Of a stretch of DNA of 64,000 bases, positions 36,034 through 45,380 are shown in pieces (position 1 is the first letter of the stretch; each line of letters opens with the position of its first letter). The notes under the pieces were generated by a model that worked only from the letters and a program-made list of their open reading frames with translations, did not search any database and had not been told where the DNA came from. The DNA comes from Priestia aryabhattai (lineage in GTDB: Bacteria; Bacillota; Bacilli; Bacillales; Bacillaceae_H), in contig NZ_JAMBOQ010000002.1 of NCBI RefSeq assembly GCF_023715685.1, positions 372,001 to 436,000 of the forward strand, read 5' to 3'. A program made the position numbers and the translations under genes.

Positions 36034-36951
36034 ATGGTTATTATTAATTATGTACTTATCTGTTTCATTTTTGGCACGACATTTTTAACAATTAAACTGG
36101 GCATTGAAGCAGGAATGCCTCCACTTTTTTCAGCAGGAGCTCGCTTTCTTTTAGCCGGAATCTTAGTAATCTCGTACTTTGCGCATAAAAGAGAAGTTCG
36201 ACGTTCATTATTATTCTCAAAAAAAGTCATGGCGGTAGGATTTTGTTTAACATTTATGACATTTTTAACGCTCTATTGGGCAGAACAACATGTGACATCC
36301 GGTCTTGCAGCTGTTTTATCCGCAACTGGACCGATGATGATATTGCTTATTCAAGTGATGCAAAAGAAAATGGAATTAAAAAAAGAACAGGCATTCTCTT
36401 TGCTTCTGGCTTTTACCGGTGTGATTTGCATTTCACTTCCAAATATGACGGCCACTATGTCTTATTTGTGGACATTAGGCTGTATCATTATCATAATAGG
36501 AGAGGTATTTTACGGGATAGGCAGCAATTATTCGAAGTCATTGTTAAATGAGCTAAAAGAAGTTTCCCCGTTTTTAATTAATGGTATTCAGATGTTTTAC
36601 GGAGGAGTATTTCTACTGGTGCTATCTTCATTTACAGAGCGGATCAATGTTTCAAACATTATGCACTGGAACGCAGTGTGGTCTATTGTATATTTGATTT
36701 TTGTTGGATCAATTGCGGGGCACGGCTTATATTATTGGCTTATCGCCCAAACGAATCCAGTTTTTCCGTCTACTTGGTTGTATGTAGCGCCTTTAATTGC
36801 GGTGTTAATCGGTCACGTATTCTTAAATGAAGCCGTGACGCCTTCTATCATTGGCGGAGGTCTTCTTATTTTAATAGGAGTGTTTATGGCTAATCGTGCA
36901 ACTTTGCGATTATATTTGAAAAAAGGTATGCTATTCAAAAAGCAAATGTAA
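36034..36951 (+). CDS. EamA/DMT family transporter (YcxC-like)
   Basis: The 305-residue protein has 10 predicted helices and two EamA repeats: FGTTFLTIKLGIEAGMPPLF near the N-terminus and FVGSIAGHGLYYWLIAQTNP near residue 230, followed by LIAVLIGHVFLNEAVTP. EamA proteins export amino acids or metabolites. ATG at 36034 is preferred because AAAGGAGGAAAGATAT precedes it; the longer frame from 35851 overlaps the regulator remnant. With its MocR regulator broken, its expression may be constitutive or lost. Confidence 0.88.
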   Translation: MVIINYVLICFIFGTTFLTIKLGIEAGMPPLFSAGARFLLAGILVISYFAHKREVRRSLLFSKKVMAVGFCLTFMTFLTLYWAEQHVTSGLAAVLSATGPMMILLIQVMQKKMELKKEQAFSLLLAFTGVICISLPNMTATMSYLWTLGCIIIIIGEVFYGIGSNYSKSLLNELKEVSPFLINGIQMFYGGVFLLVLSSFTERINVSNIMHWNAVWSIVYLIFVGSIAGHGLYYWLIAQTNPVFPSTWLYVAPLIAVLIGHVFLNEAVTPSIIGGGLLILIGVFMANRATLRLYLKKGMLFKKQM

Positions 36952-36981
36952 AACAAGTCAGCGAATGCTGACTTGTTTTAC
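36949..36981. terminator. bidirectional terminator
   Basis: TAAAACAAGTCAGC and GCTGACTTGTTTTA pair around a 4-base loop; the left arm includes the transporter stop. Confidence 0.85.
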
Positions 36982-36982
36982 A

Positions 36983-37897
36983 TTATGAGTTTGCTGACAT
37001 CGTATGAGACGGCAAAATGATGTCTTGGTCGACTAGGAAGGACAAAAGTTCTCGTGTAGCATATGACATATAGCGGTCTTTTTTCAAGATGATGCCGAGC
37101 TCCCACATTGGAGTAGGTGCGGCAATTGGAATACTTTTAATAAAAGGATTATTGATCTTTGGAAACACGGACTTTGGTAAAATAGCAATACCTAATTCAG
37201 AAGCGACTAGTTCAATAATCAAATCCCATTGCGAACTTTCATACGCTATTTTTGGATGAAAACCAGCTTGAATGCACTCGTGAATAATCCGATCATGAAG
37301 AGAAAAGTCTTTACTGAACAGGACAAATGGCTCTTCTCTCAGCTCGCTCAAAGCAACAATTGATTTAGCTGCCAACGGATGCTCATGATGAATATATAAA
37401 TTAAACTCTTCTTCAATAAACGGATAGACGTGAAAAAGAGGGTTTTGAATAGGCAACACGATAATACCCAGGTCTACTTGTTCGTTTTCTACCAGTTCGA
37501 CAATTCGCTTTGCGCCAAGCTCCACAAGCTCTAACTTCACCTGAGGGTGCTTTGATGTAAAGTTTTTTGCAATCATCGGGAAAACAACAGTCCCTACTAA
37601 AGGAGGAATTCCTACTTTAATATCTCCTGTAGGCAGATTCCGTAAATCATCTAACAGAGCATGCAGCTCGTGAAGAGTGGATACCAGCTTTTGGCTTTGC
37701 CCATACACAATCTGTCCTGCATCGGTTAACGTCAGCTTTCGAGTAGAGCGATCAAAAAGATCTACGCCGAGTTCTTCTTCTAGTTTTTTTACAATTTTAC
37801 TTAATGCTGGCTGAGACAAGTGAATTGCAGCTGCTGCTTTCGTGAAACTTTTTTGATTAACTACTTCCATGAAATGTTGCAGTTCTCGAATATCCAT
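36983..37897 (-). CDS. LysR family transcriptional regulator
   Basis: The 304-residue protein has the LysR helix-turn-helix (LQHFMEVVNQKSFTKAAAAI, LSQPALSKIVKKLEEELGV) and the two-lobed effector domain from about residue 90 (KVGIPPLVGTVVFP; ELGIAILP). It is divergent from the citrate synthase gene, the position CitR holds beside citA in B. subtilis. By sequence, the MDIRELQHFMEVV start and NLPTGDIKVGIPPLVGT look closer to the CidR/YwbI group than to CitR, so the name is not transferred. GTGAGGAG is the ribosome site. Confidence 0.88.
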   Translation of the reverse strand: MDIRELQHFMEVVNQKSFTKAAAAIHLSQPALSKIVKKLEEELGVDLFDRSTRKLTLTDAGQIVYGQSQKLVSTLHELHALLDDLRNLPTGDIKVGIPPLVGTVVFPMIAKNFTSKHPQVKLELVELGAKRIVELVENEQVDLGIIVLPIQNPLFHVYPFIEEEFNLYIHHEHPLAAKSIVALSELREEPFVLFSKDFSLHDRIIHECIQAGFHPKIAYESSQWDLIIELVASELGIAILPKSVFPKINNPFIKSIPIAAPTPMWELGIILKKDRYMSYATRELLSFLVDQDIILPSHTMSANS

Positions 37898-38306
37898 AAA
37901 TTCTCCTCACTAGTATTCTTAGTTTTCATACTATTTATTCTATTTATCTATTTTACTTATGATTCAAATAAATGTAAACTCTTACATAAGGAAGTGAATA
38001 GTGATTCATCTAAAAATAGCACATCAAATTCCTCTAAATACGTTAGAAACCCGCATGTTTGTAAGCGTTAACAAAAAAACATCCTCGAAGAAAATCCTAA
38101 GAAAATATTTTTTTCTCCCGTAAAACAAAGCCGCGAGCGCAGAAATAACACGTGTTGAAATGTTCATTTTGTATACTGTTCTGACAATTAAGAAAGAGGA
38201 ATAAAATGGTATAGTGCACCACTGAGGTGAGTCTATTCATTCTGCAAACGAGCCGTACATAGAAAAAAGGGCCGGTTTGTTAAAAATAATTGGGGGAGTG
38301 GTTGAG
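37898..38306. other. divergent LysR / citrate synthase regulatory region
   Basis: No gene is seen in about 400 bases. It has a perfect CcpA site at 38060-38073. A promoter for citrate synthase must lie between that site and 38290, but none stands out (TTGAAA at 38155 and CTGACA at 38181 have poorly spaced -10 partners). Confidence 0.5.
38060..38073. promoter_or_regulatory. cre site (CcpA operator)
   Basis: TGTAAGCGTTAACA fits the published cre consensus TGWAARCGYTWNCW at every position. Its place about 230-240 bases before the citrate synthase start fits carbon catabolite repression of that gene, or control of the divergent LysR gene. Confidence 0.75.
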
Positions 38307-39410
38307 ATGACATACGTTAAAGGACTAGAAGGAATCGTTGCAGCTGAAACAAAAGTAGGGCATGTTGATGGAGAGAAAGGTCAGCTGATTTATCGCGGAT
38401 ATTGGGCAAAAGATTTGGCGATAAATTATTCTTTTGAAGAAGTTTCTTATTTAATTTGGAACGGCACTCTGCCAAATCATGATGAGTTAAAAGCATTTAA
38501 ACAAAAAATGGTGACTCATCGTACGCTTCCGGCTAATATTGTTGCGTTAATGGACTGTTTGCCAAAAGATACAGAAGTGATGAGCGCGCTTCGCACATGT
38601 ATCTCAGCATTAGGAGACCCTTCATACAGTTGGCCTCCGACAAAAGAGCAGGCGCTTGCGATTACAGCGGTAACACCTACCATTATTGCCTATTGGTATC
38701 GTAAAATGAATGATTTAGAAGTAGTAGAGCCTAACGAGCATTTGGATCATGTAGCAAACTATTTATACATGATTAATGGAGAAATTCCAGATCAAAGTTT
38801 GGTTACTGCGCTGAATGCATATTTTGTTTTGACAATTGAACATGGGATGAACGCCTCAACCTTCTCATCACGCGTTATTTCATCTACCGAATCTGACATG
38901 GTTTCAGCTATTTGCGGAGCAATTGGCGCGATGAAAGGTCCGCTTCACGGAGGAGCTCCTTCTGGTGTTATTACAATGTTTGATGAAATTGGAAGTGAAG
39001 AGAATATTGAGCCTTGGGTTCGTAAAAAATTAGATAATAAAGAGAAAATTATGGGATTTGGTCATCGCGTTTATCGTACACATGATCCGAGAGCAGAAGC
39101 ATTAAAAGAAGTATCGAAACAAATCTCAGGAGACAACGGGCTATTTGATTTAATTGTTAAAATTGAAGATAAAACAATTGAATTACTAAATGAATACAAG
39201 CCAGGTCGAGGTATTTATACCAATGTAGAATATTTCGCTGCAGCGGTTATGAAAGCGGTTGAGCTTCCGTCTGAACTATTCACCCCAACCTTCACAGCAA
39301 GCCGTGTGGTTGGCTGGACAGCTCATGTCGTAGAACAGTCAGAAAATAATCGTATTTACCGACCTCAGTCTGCGTATATAGGTTATACGCCAATCGAACA
39401 AAATCAATAA
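38307..39410 (+). CDS. citA: citrate synthase
   Basis: The 367-residue enzyme condenses oxaloacetate and acetyl-CoA to citrate. It has the short Gram-positive form with LIYRGYWAKDLA, EHGMNASTFSSRV (catalytic His), GPLHGGAPSGV, IMGFGHRVYRTHDPRA (catalytic His) and the Asp region AAVMKAVELPSELFTPTF. Its start (YVKGLEGIVAAETKVGHVDG) looks closer to B. subtilis CitA than CitZ. ATG at 38307 is preferred because GGGGGAGTGG precedes it. Citrate synthase, malic enzyme and aspartase in this window connect through oxaloacetate, malate and fumarate. Confidence 0.94.
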   Translation: MTYVKGLEGIVAAETKVGHVDGEKGQLIYRGYWAKDLAINYSFEEVSYLIWNGTLPNHDELKAFKQKMVTHRTLPANIVALMDCLPKDTEVMSALRTCISALGDPSYSWPPTKEQALAITAVTPTIIAYWYRKMNDLEVVEPNEHLDHVANYLYMINGEIPDQSLVTALNAYFVLTIEHGMNASTFSSRVISSTESDMVSAICGAIGAMKGPLHGGAPSGVITMFDEIGSEENIEPWVRKKLDNKEKIMGFGHRVYRTHDPRAEALKEVSKQISGDNGLFDLIVKIEDKTIELLNEYKPGRGIYTNVEYFAAAVMKAVELPSELFTPTFTASRVVGWTAHVVEQSENNRIYRPQSAYIGYTPIEQNQ

Positions 39411-39430
39411 TAATAAACCTGGTTTCACAT

Positions 39431-39460
39431 AAAAAACGTCGGTAGATCCGACGTTTTTTT
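39431..39460. terminator. bidirectional terminator
   Basis: AAAAAACGTCGG and CCGACGTTTTTTT pair around TAGAT. Confidence 0.9.
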
Positions 39461-39467
39461 CATATGG

Positions 39468-39932
39468 TTAAATATATTCCTTTTGAGAATAAAATCGCTT
39501 TAATAAATAGAATAATCCGACTGCTAAGCATAAACTCGCTGCAGCTAAGCTAGTGGTAATCATGGCGTGTTCACCTTCGGTAGGGGTATGTGAAAGTTTA
39601 TAGCTGCTGTAGCATAAGAGAGCTGTGATACATAAACAGCAGGAGCTAATCAGTTCATACCGCTTTTTGAACCCAATAATAGATAGTAATACAATCAAAT
39701 AAATTCCGCTCACCATCATCATAATTGGAAACTGAGGGTGGAATTTAATTGTATATAACAAATAATCGATGTGAGAATAGTGATGAACCGCCGAGGACTT
39801 TGTTAGCTCCCCGGACAAACTAGCTGATAAAGGTCCTTCAAGCATTGAAGAGCCGTTATACCAAGTAGCGACTGAGGAAAGTAAAAAAACAAAACAACTT
39901 GCAAATAGCTGCGTCATGCATTTTATTGACAC
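39468..39932 (-). CDS. membrane protein, DUF4306-like
   Basis: GTG at 39932 is chosen because GAGAGGAG lies 10 bases upstream; ATG at 39959 has no site. The 154-residue protein has an N-terminal helix followed by VATWYNGSSMLEGP, a motif I associate with DUF4306 (YjdJ-like) proteins, then three further helices and a short basic tail. Function unknown. It is alone and diverges from the lipid kinase gene. Confidence 0.65.
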   Translation of the reverse strand: MSIKCMTQLFASCFVFLLSSVATWYNGSSMLEGPLSASLSGELTKSSAVHHYSHIDYLLYTIKFHPQFPIMMMVSGIYLIVLLSIIGFKKRYELISSCCLCITALLCYSSYKLSHTPTEGEHAMITTSLAAASLCLAVGLFYLLKRFYSQKEYI

Positions 39933-40120
39933 GTATAGAAAGCTCCTCTCAATAACCATCTTTTGTTAATACAAGTCCGAAAATTATTATAGCAGGTTTT
40001 GAAAGTAAAAAAAGTACTATTGGAATGGTTTCATAAAACGTTCATATTTGAAAAGGTTTGTTTTTTTAAAGGAAAGGGAAAAAAGGTGAAACGGAAGATA
40101 TGAATAGAGGAGAGAGAAAG

Positions 40121-41005
40121 ATGAAGGCAGCAGTGATTTTGAATCCAAACGCAGGAAACAAAAAATTAGTAAATGAAATTGACTTTATATGTGATCGGTT
40201 AAACACAGCATTTGATGCGGTTACTTTATATAAAACAGAGCAACCTGGAGACGGTGCCGATCTGGTAAGAAAATTGGAAGGCAAAGCGGATGTCATTATT
40301 GGAGCAGGGGGAGACGGGACAATTTATGAGCTCATCAATGCTCTTGCTCCACTGGAGCAACGTCCTTTATTTGCTATTTTACCTGGAGGAACGTGCAACG
40401 ACTTTTCGCGTGCAATTGGAATGAATCAAAATCCTTTAAAAGCAGTGGAGCAAATTATAGAAAAGCAGACGGAGACAGTGGATGTTGGAAAACATGCCGA
40501 AGATTATTTTTTAAACTTTTGGGGAATCGGCCTCGTAGCTGATGTATCTGAAAATATTTTAGAAGAAAACAAAGAGAAATTTGGTAAGCTCTCTTACTAC
40601 ATGAGTATAGGTAGAACTTTAAATCAAGCAGAGCCTTTTCAATTAAAAATGACGAGCGAAAAAGCTTCCTATGAAGGAGAAGCTGTTATGGTGTTAATTG
40701 GAAACGGTCCTTTTTTAGGAGGAACTCGTGCTATGCTAGGAAACAGCTCATTTCAAGATGGATTATTAGATGTATTTGTTATTAAAGAAATGGGAATCGA
40801 GCCGGTTATGGCATGGTTACAAACAACCCCTGATGAGGAACAGCTTGACCCTGAAAGCAACCTTATGCATTTTCGTGCAAAAGAAGTCCGTATAGAAACC
40901 ACTCCTGAAAAAACGGTAGATTGTGATGGAGAAAAAGAAACTACAACACCTTCCACGATTACGGTTCTCCACAATCACATAAACATGATAGTAGGAAACA
41001 GATAA
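40121..41005 (+). CDS. diacylglycerol/lipid kinase, YegS/BmrU family
   Basis: The 294-residue cytosolic kinase has the NPNAG start (AAVILNPNAGN), the nucleotide loop GAGGDGTIYELINAL (about residues 62-76) and PGGTCNDFSRAI (about 92-103), then a beta-sandwich C-domain with GNGPFLGGTRAM. These are the conserved blocks of diacylglycerol-kinase-like enzymes, which phosphorylate membrane lipids; DgkB of B. subtilis belongs to this family. ATG at 40121 has GAGGAGAG upstream, preferred over ATG at 40100. Confidence 0.9.
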   Translation: MKAAVILNPNAGNKKLVNEIDFICDRLNTAFDAVTLYKTEQPGDGADLVRKLEGKADVIIGAGGDGTIYELINALAPLEQRPLFAILPGGTCNDFSRAIGMNQNPLKAVEQIIEKQTETVDVGKHAEDYFLNFWGIGLVADVSENILEENKEKFGKLSYYMSIGRTLNQAEPFQLKMTSEKASYEGEAVMVLIGNGPFLGGTRAMLGNSSFQDGLLDVFVIKEMGIEPVMAWLQTTPDEEQLDPESNLMHFRAKEVRIETTPEKTVDCDGEKETTTPSTITVLHNHINMIVGNR

Positions 41006-41037
41006 AAAAACGCTGGAACTTCCAGCGTTTTTTTTAT
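41004..41037. terminator. bidirectional terminator
   Basis: AAAAAAACGCTGGAA and TTCCAGCGTTTTTTTT form the hairpin between converging genes. Confidence 0.9.
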
Positions 41038-41618
41038 GAAGACAGCCATCGTGGAGAAGTGAAGAGCATAATCATTATGCTGCTCATCGTAATAACAAGC
41101 ATGGAGTAGCAAAAAGCAGTAAATCCGATAATATGTAAGCCCACTATCATAATCGTACTGTCTAAGATAAAAATGGTTATTCCTATATTGATTTTCCATT
41201 TTTTTGATACAATAATGGCAATTAAATCAAGCCCGTCCGAACTGATGCCGTAGCGAAGCATCAGTCCTATTCCCATTCCTACGAGTGCGCCTCCAAGCAG
41301 TGAGCTAAAAAGTAAAGGAAGCTTCAGCGTGCCTTCGAGAATAGACAGCCATTCCGTCATAAAAAAAGAAACAAATAAACCTATACTTCCATAAAAAAAG
41401 TTTTGACGATGACGAAAAAAAGCATATAAATAGACAGGTACGTTCAAAAAGAAAATGGACATTCCGATAGGAGTTCCAAACACATAATATACGATAAGCC
41501 CAAATCCTATAAGTCCACCGTCTAGTAAGTGATACGGAGCAATAAATCCGTTTAGCCCTAGTCCAATTAATAAGCTGCCACAGCAAATCGAAACCACTCT
41601 CGAAAAAATATTCCTCAC
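41034..41618 (-). CDS. YitT family membrane protein (short form)
   Basis: The 194-residue protein has five predicted helices and the YitT pattern LIGLGLNGFIAPYHLLDGGL (about 17-36) and RYGISSDGLDLIAIIVSK (about 122-139). It lacks the cytosolic DUF2179 domain found in the longer paralogue at 44514. YitT proteins are abundant in Bacillus, without a known transport substrate. GTG at 41618 has only a weak site. It is monocistronic. Confidence 0.82.
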   Translation of the reverse strand: MRNIFSRVVSICCGSLLIGLGLNGFIAPYHLLDGGLIGFGLIVYYVFGTPIGMSIFFLNVPVYLYAFFRHRQNFFYGSIGLFVSFFMTEWLSILEGTLKLPLLFSSLLGGALVGMGIGLMLRYGISSDGLDLIAIIVSKKWKINIGITIFILDSTIMIVGLHIIGFTAFCYSMLVITMSSIMIMLFTSPRWLSS

Positions 41619-41957
41619 CCTATACGTTAAATTTTAATAGGAGTACTCGTCCATCTATGTATATGGCAAGCTTAGGTTATTTAGAAGTAAAGAAGAAGGA
41701 AAAAGAAAATTATGTAAAAAGTATTGATTCTATAACTCCGATATTCTATAGTTAATCTAACTTCGTTTTCACGACAATTTCTTGACTTTTTACGATAGTG
41801 TTTAACTGTTTGTGTTTTTTAATATGTAAAAAAGTTGTGTTCTGTGAAAAGCATACGATTGTAATAAGTCGATAAAAGCAAGTCACTATATAAAGGGGTT
41901 GGTTACGTGTAGGATTCTCTTTCTTTTCAGTCATACTAAAAAGAAAGAGGGATTGTC
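41619..41957. other. intergenic region
   Basis: No supported gene. A 60-codon reverse frame at 41752-41934 lacks a ribosome site. The promoters of the YitT and MFS genes should lie here, but none was resolved. Confidence 0.45.
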
Positions 41958-43127
41958 GTGAAAAATCGTTCCGTACTTTTTTTATGGTTTGGTCAAAGCC
42001 AAGCCAATTTAGCAGATGTATTATATATTGTTGCGTTAATCAGCATTCTTTACGCTCAAAATAGTTCTCCTGTGCTACTTTCATGCATTCCGTTTACCAT
42101 TACGACTGCTAAGTTTTTGAGCAGTTTCACTGTGCCTTTTCTTATAGATCGCTACAAAGCTAAGCGTATTCTTGTGGTGTCTCAGCTGTTGAAAACAAGT
42201 ATTTTATCTATGTTTTTCTTGAGGGATCTGTCGCTTATTGGCATGCTGTGCTGCGTTGCGCTTATTGCTTTTTTTGATGGGTGGGCAGCTCCGGTTCAAA
42301 GCTCTATGCTTCCTCATTTAGTAGATAAAGAGAAGCTGTTAAGGTGGAACAGTATGTTCAATGTCACCGATCAAACGATTCAAATTGCAGCCTACCCGCT
42401 TGGAAGCTTCCTGATCATTAGTTGGAACGCTACTGGCCTTTTATGGCTGTCATTTTCGTTATTCAGTTTATCAATCGTATTCATGCAGGCCGTTCGTATT
42501 CACGTTCATTCTTCTAAAATGAATCAAAAACAAGGGTTAAAAGAGGGATGGAAGCTAATTTGGCATTATCCGCGCCTGCGGGTTCTATTAGTCATGGAGG
42601 TTCTAGAAGGAATGGCTGCCGGCGTTTGGGCATCAGCTATTGTCTACGTGTTTGTGAAAGAGGTATTAAATAAAAATGAAGCTTGGTGGGGATATATTAA
42701 CAGCAGTTTTTTTATTGGAACGCTTCTTGGAGGTTTCGTTTTGTTGAAGCTTTCAGTTGAGCAAGAGAAAAGCCTTTATCATATCGTAACACTAGGCAGT
42801 CTTTTTTCAGGTTCTTTTACATTATTGTTCGGAGTGACGTCTGTTCCTTTGCTTTCACTATTAATTAGTTTCGCTATTGGCATTGCCCTTCAAATGAGCG
42901 CTACGTGTTCTTACACGCTTACACAAACGGCCGTTCCGTTAGAAAAGCTTCCTAAAGTGTTTTCCGCTACGCTGAGCGTTTCATATGTGACGTTTGGGCT
43001 TTCAGTGCTGCTGCTTGGGGCTATTGCTTCACTAAATGTGACGGTGGCGTTTCTAACAGCAGGAGGACTCATTATAATCAGTGGTTGTGTAGGTTTATTA
43101 TTAAGGAACTATGCGCTTTATAAATAA
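41958..43127 (+). CDS. MFS transporter
   Basis: The 389-residue protein has about 11-12 helices in the major-facilitator pattern: FLWFGQSQANLADVLYIVAL at the first helix, PFLIDRYKAKRILV as a motif-A variant, and a central basic loop (VRIHVHSSKMNQKQGLKEGW). It resembles MFS_3/YfiS-type macrolide or siderophore exporters with FFIGTLLGGFVLL. The substrate is not predictable. GTG at 41958 has an AAAGAGGGATT site. It stands alone. Confidence 0.85.
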   Translation: MKNRSVLFLWFGQSQANLADVLYIVALISILYAQNSSPVLLSCIPFTITTAKFLSSFTVPFLIDRYKAKRILVVSQLLKTSILSMFFLRDLSLIGMLCCVALIAFFDGWAAPVQSSMLPHLVDKEKLLRWNSMFNVTDQTIQIAAYPLGSFLIISWNATGLLWLSFSLFSLSIVFMQAVRIHVHSSKMNQKQGLKEGWKLIWHYPRLRVLLVMEVLEGMAAGVWASAIVYVFVKEVLNKNEAWWGYINSSFFIGTLLGGFVLLKLSVEQEKSLYHIVTLGSLFSGSFTLLFGVTSVPLLSLLISFAIGIALQMSATCSYTLTQTAVPLEKLPKVFSATLSVSYVTFGLSVLLLGAIASLNVTVAFLTAGGLIIISGCVGLLLRNYALYK

Positions 43128-43128
43128 G

Positions 43129-43157
43129 AAAGGTTGCTATTTGCAACCTTTTTTTAG
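43129..43157 (+). terminator. terminator of MFS gene
   Basis: AAAGGTTGC and GCAACCTTT pair, then T run. Confidence 0.85.
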
Positions 43158-43312
43158 AAACTTCGCATTTTCCCTCTTAAGTACAAGCTGTATAAGGTTT
43201 TTTATTTTAAATACCCATTGTGTAAAAATAAGAAGCTTTTCACGAAAATGAAAGGAAAAAAAGTATGGCTATCGAATTATGTTAAGAGCGTTGAGCTAAA
43301 AGGAGTGATTAA

Positions 43313-43759
43313 ATGGTTGTCATTCGACAGGCGGTTGAAACCGATCGAGAGCGACTGGCTACATTAATGCAAGAATATATAGTGAAATTCTGTGAGCAGC
43401 CTGACCCTTCTCGGAAAGCTTTAACTTTACATATTAAGCGCTTATTGAACAATCCTTCCTACGGCATACAGTTTGTCGCTGAATTGGAAGGGAAACTAGT
43501 AGGTTTTGCGACAGTGTACATATCGTGGAGCACCTATTATTTTCAAGAAACAGCTGTTTTAAAAGACTTGTACGTATCTCCTTTAAACAGAGGAAATAAA
43601 ATTGGTGAACGTTTGGTTAAGATTTGCCTTGCCTATTCTCAAAAGTATGAATTTGCAGGTATGACCGCTGAGTGCAGCAGTGAAAATTTAGTTGCCCAAA
43701 ACCTTTATCAAAAAATGAACGGCAAAGAAAATGCAGGGATTCAATACCGTTTTTTTTAA
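43313..43759 (+). CDS. GNAT family acetyltransferase
   Basis: The 148-residue single-domain acetyltransferase has VIRQAVETDRERLATLMQEY, LKDLYVSPLNRGNKIGERLV (acetyl-CoA loop, about 83-102) and SSENLVAQNLYQKMNG. The substrate is unknown. AAAGGAGTGATTAA is a good ribosome site. Confidence 0.87.
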   Translation: MVVIRQAVETDRERLATLMQEYIVKFCEQPDPSRKALTLHIKRLLNNPSYGIQFVAELEGKLVGFATVYISWSTYYFQETAVLKDLYVSPLNRGNKIGERLVKICLAYSQKYEFAGMTAECSSENLVAQNLYQKMNGKENAGIQYRFF

Positions 43760-43952
43760 GAGAAGTGCAGCTTTTACTTTTAAGACTTCTACTAAATGGC
43801 AAAAATATGTTATAGTATGAAAAGTGAAAATGATGAAAATGTTGGTGGGCTATATGTTAAATGATCATATTTATAGTAGGAAGGAAGTTGGACTAGCTGT
43901 TTGAAAGACGGCCATCCTATTTTTAGTATAGCCGCAAGGAAGGAGCAGGACC

Positions 43953-44051
43953 TTGAAAAAAAACCCAATCTTAAACGCGTGGAAAATAGTAACTGCGACG
44001 AGCGGTTTTTTACTTGCGCTGTTTATCTTTAAAGTCCGAAAAGGAAGATAA
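43953..44051 (+). CDS. small membrane protein (32 aa)
   Basis: The TTG-started frame encodes (M)KKNPILNAWKIVTATSGFL, then LALFIFKVRKGR. One membrane helix is flanked by basic residues, like many small stress-related peptides. A near-ideal AAGGAAGGAG site lies 8 bases upstream and a strong terminator follows 7 bases after the stop, so it is very likely expressed. Confidence 0.6.
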   Translation: MKKNPILNAWKIVTATSGFLLALFIFKVRKGR

Positions 44052-44057
44052 TCATAT

Positions 44058-44089
44058 AAAAAAAGCTCCTGAAACCGAGGAGCTTTTTA
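44058..44089. terminator. bidirectional terminator
   Basis: AAAAAAAGCTCCT and AGGAGCTTTTTA pair around a short loop. Confidence 0.88.
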
Positions 44090-44449
44090 TTATTTAGTAA
44101 TAGGAAACGTCAATGGAGTCACTGTTGATAAAGAATCTTGATAGGAATGATAGGTGAAATAATGACGTTTTGAACTATAGATAGTCATATAAAGTAAATA
44201 ATCATATTTCGTTTCCATATAGAAAAAAACACCGTCTACTTCGAGTCTATAGAAATAGTACGAAATTCCGAGTAATGTTTGGTTTTGTACGATTGTGCTT
44301 GGATTTTCTTTAATCCATTCATACAGTTCAAACACACTCACTCCTGGTGATGAGTGCAGTGTATGTACTTTATCGTATAACTTATCAGATGCATCAGAAA
44401 CGGACTGTTTTAATTGGTGAAATAAGTTGGACATTTGTTCTTTCATCAT
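44090..44449 (-). CDS. hypothetical protein (119 aa)
   Basis: The N-terminal half is helical and charged (EQMSNLFHQLKQSVSDASDK), the C-terminal half is beta-rich and aromatic (GISYYFYRLEVDGVFFYMET; YDYLLYMTIYSSKRHYFTYH). No membrane segment or known motif is seen. AAAGGAGATC precedes the ATG. Likely a cytosolic or surface-associated protein; family unknown. Confidence 0.68.
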   Translation of the reverse strand: MMKEQMSNLFHQLKQSVSDASDKLYDKVHTLHSSPGVSVFELYEWIKENPSTIVQNQTLLGISYYFYRLEVDGVFFYMETKYDYLLYMTIYSSKRHYFTYHSYQDSLSTVTPLTFPITK

Positions 44450-44513
44450 GATGATCTCCTTTACGGGTAGTCACCTATTAGCATGCTCGAAGAAATCCAC
44501 GCTTATGTATAAG

Positions 44514-45380
44514 TTAGTGGATCGCTGATTTGAATTTGCCACCTTGCGCTTCTTGTGTATCCATAATCGTTGTAAATGCATGCGGATCAATTTCCGAAAT
44601 AATGGTTTTAAGCTTGGTAATTTCTAAACGCGTCACCACTACGTATATGACTTCTTTTTCTGTACCTTCAAATCCACCTTTACCATACAGCTTCGTAACT
44701 CCCCGTCCTAGACGATGCGTAATAGCATCTGATAGCTCTTCATAGTGATCTGAAACAATAAAGGCCGCTTTTGTTTCATCAAGCCCTTGAATAATCGCAT
44801 CAATAGTTTTAGAAGCAATATAGTACGTAAGGATAGAGTACATGGCCTGTTCCCAACCTAGCACAAACCCTGCCCAAGCAAAAATGAAGATATTTAAAAA
44901 CATTACAAATTCGCCTACAGAAAACGGAATTTTTTTTGTTAATAAAATGCCTAAAATCTCAGTTCCATCTAACGCGCCTCCGTGACGAATGACCGTCCCT
45001 ACACCTGCTCCTAATAGCAGCCCCCCAAATACAGTGGCAAGAAGCGGTTCAGATGTTACAGCTGGAACGTGGTGCAATTGAGATTCTACAATGGATAAAG
45101 CAACAACTGCAAACATAGATGAAAAGCAGAAGCTCCGACCAATTTGTTTATATCCACTATATAAAAAAGGGAGATTAAAGATGATGATAAGAAGACTGAA
45201 CGGCAATTTCGTTAAGTAAACTAAAATTAGAGAAATCCCGATAATACCACCATCAATCACGGAATTTGGGACTAAAAATAATTCGATAGAAACGGCAGCC
45301 AAGGAAGCTCCAATTAACATCATAATGTAGCGATAAATGAGCCGACCTGCCTTTTCCTTTTTGTGCTGTTTCGTTGTCAT
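44514..45380 (-). CDS. YitT family protein with DUF2179 domain
   Basis: The 288-residue protein has five to six helices ([40 protein letters not shown]) followed by a cytosolic DUF2179 domain from about residue 205 ([40 protein letters not shown]). The architecture is that of YitT, YpjC, YvjA and YxkD. Physiological role not established. It is a paralogue of the shorter protein at 41034. GAAAGGAAAGATTTT is the ribosome site. Confidence 0.9.
   Translation of the reverse strand: MTTKQHKKEKAGRLIYRYIMMLIGASLAAVSIELFLVPNSVIDGGIIGISLILVYLTKLPFSLLIIIFNLPFLYSGYKQIGRSFCFSSMFAVVALSIVESQLHHVPAVTSEPLLATVFGGLLLGAGVGTVIRHGGALDGTEILGILLTKKIPFSVGEFVMFLNIFIFAWAGFVLGWEQAMYSILTYYIASKTIDAIIQGLDETKAAFIVSDHYEELSDAITHRLGRGVTKLYGKGGFEGTEKEVIYVVVTRLEITKLKTIISEIDPHAFTTIMDTQEAQGGKFKSAIH

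Noticed and set aside
41752..41934. 60-codon reverse frame before the MFS gene
   Set aside because: No ribosome site and it occupies the expected promoter region.
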